A stretch of DNA of 64,000 nucleotides from Rhizophagus clarus (Eukaryota; Glomeromycota; Glomeromycetes; Glomerales; Glomeraceae). The translations under genes were made by a program, and so were the position numbers. The stretch is from NCBI GenBank assembly GCA_015698045.1, contig BLAL01000254.1, positions 248,001 through 312,000 of the forward strand, in the 5' to 3' direction. Shown here in pieces: positions 59,598 to 64,000 of the stretch. The stretch's first letter is position 1. Each line of letters opens with the position of its first letter. The notes under the pieces are model-generated. The model saw only the letters and a program-made list of their open reading frames with translations. It did not search any database and was not told where the DNA came from.

Positions 59598-61271
59598 AAT
59601 ATATAATACAAAACATGCGTACAAACACATGCGAAGTTACTTTAGGTTTATTATTTTAACAGATAATAAAAAGCTCGATTATAAAAAAAAACAAATACAT
59701 TAAAAATTTTTTTGGTTTTGCAATGTTCATATGATTGCGAATATTGTTATTGTATTATGTCATAAAATCCTCTGATATAACCTGCTTTGGTGAGAAAATT
59801 TCGATCTATGAGATGGTGTGTGTTACCATATTTAGTAATGCTAATACCAGGATACGAAACATATTTGTTGTTTAATTTATGCTTTAATCTGGATTTTAAT
59901 ATTTCATTCGTTATTTTACTTTTTTATTATTATATATTTTCGGAAATCATTGATTTTAGTTTAAAATATTTATACATACAGTGTATATATATATATATTT
60001 TTATATATATATATATATATATTTTTTAGAGAAAATTTAATCCTTGAAATTTTACTGATAAGAGAAATTTAATCCTATTATATAAAATATTTTGATTAAC
60101 GTTTTTTTTTTTAAGAAATTTTATATTTTTATTGCTACAAGATATTTTGTATTAATCTTTCTTTTTTAGTATTTTTACAATAATAATTTAAATAAATTAT
60201 ATATGTTGAAAAATATAATGAACCTTCCAGTTTACTAAAATATTGAAATTTATTTGATATAACATATATTTTGTAATTATTATATTGAGTTCTATTTTAA
60301 ATTTTGAACTTTTAAAAGTAGGTATAAAATATAAAAATATTAAAAAATGTAATACAGAATACAAAACCAACAACTAAAAACGTGAACAGCAGATTCATTT
60401 TTGTGTCGGTATATACTCCAAACAAAAATTTCCCATCAGCAAAATTACCTGCCAATACGAATAAGAGTTTTTCTTTTACTTTTTGTTTTATGTGTAATAG
60501 CAAATATCAAAGGTTGAAAGTAAAGACAAGTTAGCTAAAAAAAAAAAAAAACAAATAAAAATATGATATATTGATAAATTTCAAATTTTGCAAGGTTACT
60601 TTTAAATATACATAAATTATATATATAAAATTTTAGTGATTTATTTTATTTTCTTATTAGTTAATATAAAGTTTATCTTTTAAATGATTTATTAAAAAAT
60701 TTTTATTTACATTTAATTAGTTAATTTTTCAATAAATTATAATTGAAGTTTACTCAAAAATAATTAAAATTAAAGATAATATCTTCTATTATTATTATTA
60801 TATTTGATTTTGGCTGATTTGAAATTAACTAGTATTAGAAATTGAAACCAGAATAAAGTTTTTTTTGGTAAATAAGCTTTGGATTCAATTTTTTTTAATA
60901 ATTAATTAATTATAAGAATCAATTTTTTTTTAATAAATTAAAATAAAAATATATTTTAATTTATAATTATTATATAATTTCAAAATCAAGCATATTTCAA
61001 AATTAAGCATCTTTACATTATAAAATATTTAAAAATAAGTACCTCTTGCTAATATTTCAGTAATTATTTGTCTAAAATTTATGATTTATAGCTCATTCAA
61101 TTCATTTTGATAAGACAAATTCAATAAACTAAATTATGCTACTCTACAATCATTAGATTATAAGACATTATTAATAGAAGTTTTAAATATTTGAAATATA
61201 AAAATATATTACTAAAAATTAAGCACCTTTCTAATAAAAAAAGGGTACTTAATTTTAAAACTATATGGTAC
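58798..61271. other. Non-coding DNA downstream of the WOPR gene
   Basis: The first about 600 bp is T-rich and presumably includes the 3' UTR. The rest is AT-rich with AT microsatellites (59990-60022). Short frames (59787-60029, 60312-60503) show no protein-like pattern. No RNA gene recognised. Confidence 0.5.
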
Positions 61272-62331
61272 TAGAAATGTTAACGGTCTGGTCTGAATTG
61301 ATTGGACTGCAGACTGGTTATAGGACCAGACCGATTAGGACTGACTTAATCCAATAGGACTGATCAAGTTTTTATTTTTATAATTAATTATTTGTTGTTA
61401 TAATTTATAAAAAATTTAAATTTAACTTGCTATCAATTATGTTTAATATAAAAACCATTAAAAAATATTTAGATTGGTGTAAATTATTAACAAATTTATT
61501 AAATCTTTTTTGTTTACTAAACAAAACTAGTAACAAAAAATTTTTTTTTTGTTTACTATAAAAATTTTTTTGTTTAAAATAAACAAGCTAATGAAATTTA
61601 TGACAAAAATTTGAAGATTTGTAAATTTTATAATAAAATATTTTTTTTTTACAAAAAAAATATAATTAAAAAAAATATTATAAATTTGTTAATATTGATT
61701 TGTTCAACAATGTAACCAAATTAATATAAATTTTTTTTTTTACTTACTTATAAAAACAAGAATTTTTTTTTTTAAAATAAACAAGTTAATGAAGTTTATG
61801 ACAAAATTATTTTTTATAAACAAATATTTATTTAGACCAAATTTAATAAGAAATAAATATAAAGAAAATACTAGTACTATTAACAGTGAAGACAGTGATA
61901 GTAGTAATGATAAAGAAAGTACTAGTATTATTAGCAGCAAAGACAGTGATAGTAATAGTGAAGTTAATGATAATGAAAGTGAAAATTAATGTTTCTTTTA
62001 TTTTTTTACATTTTTATTATGTAAAAAAGTACTTATTACCTTTAAAAATCTCATATCTTCATATTTTTAAAATAAAGAAATGTTCAAATAGAATTTTTTT
62101 TTTTAATCAATTCACTTTCAAAAGCTAAAGGCATTAGGTATTCAAAATATTTCTAAAAAATGCCAGTTATCTTGAGTCTGAAAAGAATTTTTTTTTACAA
62201 ATTTTTTTATAGAACTGTGATCTAGACCACGGTTCTATAGGACTAATCAATCCCAGTCTTGGTCTGGTCCTAGACTGAAGACTGATGAAGACTGAATTAA
62301 AATAGACTAGACCAGACTGTTAACATCCTTA
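61272..62331. mobile_element. Non-autonomous hAT element, 1060 bp, with 8-bp target duplication
   Basis: Ends TAGAAATGTTAACGGTCTGG and, reversed, TAAGGATGTTAACAGTCTGG. Flanked by TATGGTAC on both sides (61264-61271 and 62332-62339). Subterminal regions at both ends are dense in GGTCTGGTC, GGACTGA and AGACTG motifs, while the interior is AT-rich with a partial internal duplication. One small frame (61789-61989) is a Ser/Asp/Asn-rich translation and not transposase-like. Confidence 0.9.
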
Positions 62332-62339
62332 TATGGTAC

Positions 62340-63790
62340 TTAATTTTTTATTTAAATACTATATTAAAGTTTTTGGATTTTTTATAATTTAAATTTTTAC
62401 AGCTAATTGCAAAATTATATAATTACTTTATAATTTTTTAATTTGAAAAATTAATATTTTGAATTTTCAAAATTAGTAAAAAATTTAAATTTAAATAACT
62501 ATTTTAACAATAACTTTAATTTTTTAAAATTAATAAATATTTTAAAGTAGTTTATTTAAATTAAATATATAATATACTTTTATTTTTATTTTAATAAGTT
62601 AAATAAATAAGCTTTTAACTTAAATTTTAAAATAAAATTACATTTATATTAAGAAACAAGATTTAAAAAAAAGTTTATTATCACATAAATATATAAAATA
62701 TAATCAAACTAGTATCAAATTTTAATTATGCAAATAAAAGAAAATACATATAATCTAAATCGAAGAAAAATACTAAAACATAATAAACAATAGTCAATAG
62801 CGAGCTTTGGAAAAATCAAAATAATATATAAATCAATTAATTAGAAAGGGAAATAGAGTATTATAAAAAGTATATCATATGCGCTGATCCTTGGAATTAG
62901 CTTAAATTAAGAATTTTTAATAAAAAATTAGTAAACAGTGCAAAATACGATTGAGTTACACATTCATCTTATCAATCTTATATAGAATAATCAGAAAATA
63001 AAAAAATTTTTTACAACTCATGCTTAAAAATTAAAATAATAACAACTTTTTATAACCCATCAACTATTTTAAGAACCCATCACTTTTTACACCAGTTGCA
63101 AATAAAAGTTTTGTGAATACAATAGTAGTTATTTGCAGTTGTTAATGGTATTATTTATTCTTCAAAAGCTTTTCATGATGTAAATAATTAAAAATAAGGC
63201 TATAAGAAATAAGGCTATAAGAATAACTGGGTTTCATATGAATTTGCTATCATATTTAAAGAATTTTGAAAATAAAGAAATAACCAAAATTTTCATTATC
63301 TTTTATTAATTTTTAATTTTAAAAATTTTGTTTTTAAAATATGGAGACTAAGAATCTTCCTTTATATCATTTATTGATGATGATTTTAAAACTGATGATG
63401 ATTTTAAAACTCACGCAGGCAACAAACTTTCCTCTTAGGGAAATCACTTAATAAACATTGAAATCTCATGATATTTAAATCCGCCAGTATGAAAGCTTTA
63501 ACTTTAGATATGTGATCGTTAATTAATTACAAGGTTGAAATAAGTGTTGAAATTGATTACGATTTATGAGAATTGAAACGAATTACAGAGTTGAATCTTT
63601 TACGAATTTACAAGACAACGAGGGTCGATAAATAATAGTTTTATCAATTAAACAAATGTCAAATGTCAAAATTAAAATATATTTTAGCATGTAATTGTTT
63701 TTTTTTTCATTTAAAATAAATTTATATGTAATTGATTTTATTGTTTTAATTAATATTTAACTTTATTGTGATAAAAAAAAAATTTTTTCA
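62340..63790. other. AT-rich non-coding DNA
   Basis: No gene recognised. A tandem duplication of the 18-mer GATGATGATTTTAAAACT lies at about 63374-63410. Confidence 0.45.
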
Positions 63791-63794
63791 TTGA

Positions 63795-63990
63795 CTAAAA
63801 GTCCAGCAACCTAAAAAAAAACAAAAAATGTTTAGTACATTTAATATTAAAAAAAATCCCTTCCTCCTCCCTCAAGCTTACATTCCAAGTATTTCAAGTC
63901 CTAATTCTGACAACCTAAAATAAAACAAATAAGAAACGTTGGTACATTTTTTTTAATATTAAAAGAATTCCTAACCCCCGCGGTCCTCCT
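63795..63990. repeat. Imperfect tandem duplication, about 105 bp unit
   Basis: Two units, each with CAACCTAAAA, a GTACATTT...AATATTAAAA segment and a CCTCCTC-rich end (about 63808-63872 and 63911-63990). Confidence 0.5.
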
Positions 63991-64000
63991 CTTACACTAT

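Noticed and set aside
59787..60029. 80-codon frame after the WOPR gene
   Set aside because: Ends in a translated AT microsatellite and has no protein-like pattern.
1..64000. tRNA, rRNA or other structured RNA genes
   Set aside because: Read through for cloverleaf B-box-type sequence and rRNA-like GC-rich blocks; none recognised.

Overview
The window is very AT-rich eukaryotic DNA. It has short GT-AG introns of about 60-90 nt, abundant transposon wreckage and one clear single-copy fungal gene, a Gti1/Pac2 (WOPR) transcription factor at 57658-58797. Base composition, KDZ/Plavaka-type transposases, expanded Myb/SANT-like genes and a B-family DNA polymerase relic together suggest an early-diverging fungus, most likely an arbuscular mycorrhizal species of the Rhizophagus type. 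That assignment is an inference.

Region 1-28.6 kb is a nest of copies of one DNA transposon. Copy C (16187-25883) looks complete. Both ends begin CATCAGGAAATTTTATAG as inverted repeats (38 of 42 positions match). It carries a 50-bp array built on the palindrome CGTAATATTACG and three genes whose spliced frames are all open: a 128-aa Myb/SANT-like protein, an 852-aa KDZ/Plavaka-type transposase and a 376-aa coiled-coil protein of unknown function. Copy A (1-8942, running off the left edge) is its inverted twin, with a broken transposase. Copy B is in two pieces: 11365-16186 (minus) and 27074-28559 (plus). The pieces complement each other at the 12-bp palindrome GAATTTAAATTC inside intron 1 of the Myb/SANT gene. 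LINE-derived sequence sits on the other side of that palindrome in both pieces (8943-11364 and 25884-27073). Inverting 8943-25883 on paper restores a direct tandem A-C-B with one LINE-bearing insertion in B.

Region 28.6-40.2 kb holds a second, decayed KDZ-like transposase with a BAH-like tail (28746-32224), a DIRS-like reverse transcriptase scrap, and a decayed cluster of integrase (plus), treble-clef nuclease (minus) and delta/NCLDV-like family B DNA polymerase (minus). Most premature stops in the window fit single C-to-T or G-to-A changes (CGA to TGA, TGG to TAG/TGA), as expected from cytosine methylation or RIP-like decay.

Region 40.2-57.1 kb is largely non-coding. It contains a hAT MITE with an exact 8-bp target duplication (40873-41176), tandem repeats, a decayed unrecognised gene on the minus strand (44400-45240), and about 12 kb of homopolymer-rich DNA upstream of the WOPR gene. 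Region 58.8-64 kb holds no supported gene but contains a 1060-bp non-autonomous hAT element with an exact 8-bp target duplication.
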